A DNA stretch of 64,000 nt from the NCBI RefSeq assembly GCF_000282515.1, contig NZ_AKJD01000066.1, positions 21,013-85,012 of the forward strand, read 5' to 3'. Source of the stretch: Pseudomonas sp. GM80. GTDB taxonomy: Bacteria; Pseudomonadota; Gammaproteobacteria; Pseudomonadales; Pseudomonadaceae. The translations under genes were made by a program, and so were the position numbers. Numbering within the stretch: the first letter of the stretch is position 1; every line of letters begins with the position of its first letter. The notes under the pieces are model-generated. The model was not told the DNA's origin. It saw only the letters and a program-made list of their open reading frames with translations, and searched no databases. Positions 62,434 through 64,000 of the stretch are shown here, in pieces.

Positions 62434-63918
62434 ATGAGCGCCAACGTCGACCTGAACAACCGCCCCGACTACGACCGTGTCCTGCAGGACATCGCCGATT
62501 ACGTCCTCACCTTCAAAGTCACCTCTGCCGAAGCCCTGGACACTGCCCGCAATTGTCTGATGGACACGCTCGGCTGCGGCCTGCTGGCCCTGCGTTTTCC
62601 CGAATGCACCAAGCATCTTGGCCCGATCGTCGAAGGTACCGTCGTGCCTTTTGGCGCGCGCGTCCCCGGCACTTCCTATCGTCTCGACCCGGTCAAAGCC
62701 GCGTGGGACATCGGCTGCATCGTCCGCTGGCTCGACTACAACGACACCTGGCTCGCCGCCGAATGGGGGCATCCGTCGGACAACCTCGGCGCGATTCTCG
62801 CGGTGGCCGATCATCTCTCGCAAAAACGCGTGGCCAACGCTGAAGCGCCGCTGACGATCCGCGATGTGCTGGAAGCGATGATCATGGCTCACGAGATTCA
62901 AGGCGTGATCGCCCTGGAAAACTCCTTCAACCGTGTAGGACTCGATCACGTCATCCTGGTGAAAGTCGCCTCCACTGCCGTCACCGCAAAATTGATGGGC
63001 GCCAATCGCGAGCAACTGTTATCAGCCTTGTCCCATGCATTCGCCGACGGCCAAGCGCTGCGCACTTATCGTCATGCCCCCAACGCCGGCTCGCGAAAAT
63101 CCTGGGCGGCGGGGGATGCGTCGAGTCGTGGCGTGCGCCTGGCTGACATCGCCATGCGCGGCGAGATGGGCATTCCCGGGGTGCTGACGGCGAAACAGTG
63201 GGGCTTTTATGACGTGCTGTTCAGCCACACCAACAACGATCTGGCGCTGAAACCCGAAGGCAAACGCGCCTTCAGTTTCTCACGCTCGTTCAGCAGTTAC
63301 GTGATGGAAAACGTCCTGTTCAAGATCAGTTTTCCCGCCGAATTCCATGCGCAGACGGCCTGCGAAGCGGCGGTGACCTTGCACCCGCACGTGCGCAATC
63401 GTCTGCACGAAATCGACCGCATCGTCATCACCACCCACGAATCGGCGATTCGCATCATTTCCAAAGTCGGGCCGCTGGCCAATGCTGCTGACCGTGACCA
63501 CTGCATCCAGTACATGACCGCCGTGCCGCTGGCGTTCGGCAATCTGGTTGCCGAGCAATACGAAGACGATTTCCACAAGGCGCACCCGATCATCGATGTG
63601 CTGCGCGAGAAAATGGTCATCGTCGAGGAACCGCGTTTCACCCGCGAATACCTGGAGCCCGACAAGCGCTCGATTGCCAACGCCGTGCAGGTTTTTTTCA
63701 AGGACGGCAGCAGCACCGAGAACGTCGTGGTGGAATACCCGATCGGCCACCGTCGCCGCCGTGCCGAGGGCATTCCGTTGCTGGAGGACAAGTTCAAAGC
63801 CAATCTGGCCACGCGTTTCACCGGCCAGCGCAGCGGCGAGATTTTCGCGTTGTGCAAAGATCAAACCAGGCTGGAGTCCACCCCGGTCAACCGCTTCGTC
63901 GACCTGTTCGTCCTCTGA
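62434..63918 (+). CDS. prpD: 2-methylcitrate dehydratase
   Basis: This 494-residue, iron-sulfur-independent dehydratase belongs to the MmgE/PrpD family: [46 protein letters not shown] and [16 protein letters not shown]. It offers a second route for the step that AcnD and PrpF perform. It closes the cluster and is followed by another type A repeat. Confidence 0.94.
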   Translation: MSANVDLNNRPDYDRVLQDIADYVLTFKVTSAEALDTARNCLMDTLGCGLLALRFPECTKHLGPIVEGTVVPFGARVPGTSYRLDPVKAAWDIGCIVRWLDYNDTWLAAEWGHPSDNLGAILAVADHLSQKRVANAEAPLTIRDVLEAMIMAHEIQGVIALENSFNRVGLDHVILVKVASTAVTAKLMGANREQLLSALSHAFADGQALRTYRHAPNAGSRKSWAAGDASSRGVRLADIAMRGEMGIPGVLTAKQWGFYDVLFSHTNNDLALKPEGKRAFSFSRSFSSYVMENVLFKISFPAEFHAQTACEAAVTLHPHVRNRLHEIDRIVITTHESAIRIISKVGPLANAADRDHCIQYMTAVPLAFGNLVAEQYEDDFHKAHPIIDVLREKMVIVEEPRFTREYLEPDKRSIANAVQVFFKDGSSTENVVVEYPIGHRRRRAEGIPLLEDKFKANLATRFTGQRSGEIFALCKDQTRLESTPVNRFVDLFVL

Positions 63919-63935
63919 AGTTACCACCACGCTCC

Positions 63936-64000
63936 CTGTAGGAGCTGCCGCAGGCTGCGATCTTTTGACGTTGTTTGTTAAAAGCCAGATCAAAAGATCG
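63936..64000. repeat. Palindromic repeat, type A (cut by window end)
   Basis: CTGTAGGAGCTGCCGCAGGC arm followed by GATCTTTTGA and the beginning of the complementary arm; the window ends inside it. Confidence 0.8.

Overview
The window looks like a chromosomal segment of a Pseudomonas of the fluorescens group. The coding sequence is GC-rich. Housekeeping neighbourhoods are typical of that genus: prmB-aroC-MFS-mtnBDC, thrH, an assimilatory APS-reductase-type cysH, a GntR-prpBC-acnD-prpF-prpD methylcitrate cluster and a DUF3509 protein. Intergenic gaps are studded with Pseudomonas-type palindromic repeats. No database was searched; names rest on motifs, lengths and gene order read from the sequence.

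Layout. 1-3.7 kb: a glutaredoxin-like gene and folE, a tyrosine-recombinase remnant just upstream of folE, an unrecognised membrane protein and a SmrA-type nuclease. 3.7-15.1 kb: an isochorismatase-fold hydrolase with Ser at the usual Cys position, prmB, an exported alpha/beta hydrolase, aroC, the methionine-salvage run MFS-mtnB-mtnD-mtnC, an acyl-CoA synthetase and an ankyrin protein. 15.1-30.4 kb: speE, a RraB-like protein, a circularly permuted ATP-grasp/alpha-E/transglutaminase operon, a c-type cytochrome with a 31-residue membrane protein upstream, a thiolase plus multifunctional beta-oxidation protein, a glutamine amidotransferase, CorA, an acyltransferase and a crotonase.

30.65-34.2 kb is the clearest foreign DNA. 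A tRNA-Ser(GGA) gene is followed by a 3.45 kb element bounded by a 27-bp direct repeat of the tRNA 3' end. It carries a small ORF, an AT-rich cassette of three overlapping unrecognised genes ending in a strong terminator, and an N-terminally truncated integrase. The cassette is the best candidate here for an undescribed, perhaps defensive, system.

34.3-43.9 kb: small exported and hypothetical genes, including two tandem glycine-zipper paralogues. Then, on the minus strand, a 1617-residue Rhs polymorphic toxin whose 167-residue tip resembles cholera-toxin-type ADP-ribosyltransferases. A translationally coupled putative immunity gene and a separate Imm50-like immunity gene lie downstream. A HAD phosphatase follows on the other strand.

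43.9-55.0 kb: an SDR/LysR divergent pair, a hydantoin-racemase-like gene with an NCS1 permease and an upstream perfect 16-bp palindrome, cysH, thrH and pabB. An operon follows encoding an exported retropepsin-like protease, an inactive-transglutaminase/7TM protein and an ATP-grasp glutamate-ligase-like protein. 55.4-63.9 kb: the complete propionate-degrading methylcitrate cluster under a GntR regulator with operator-like palindromes upstream. Copies of the main repeat sit in most of its gaps.
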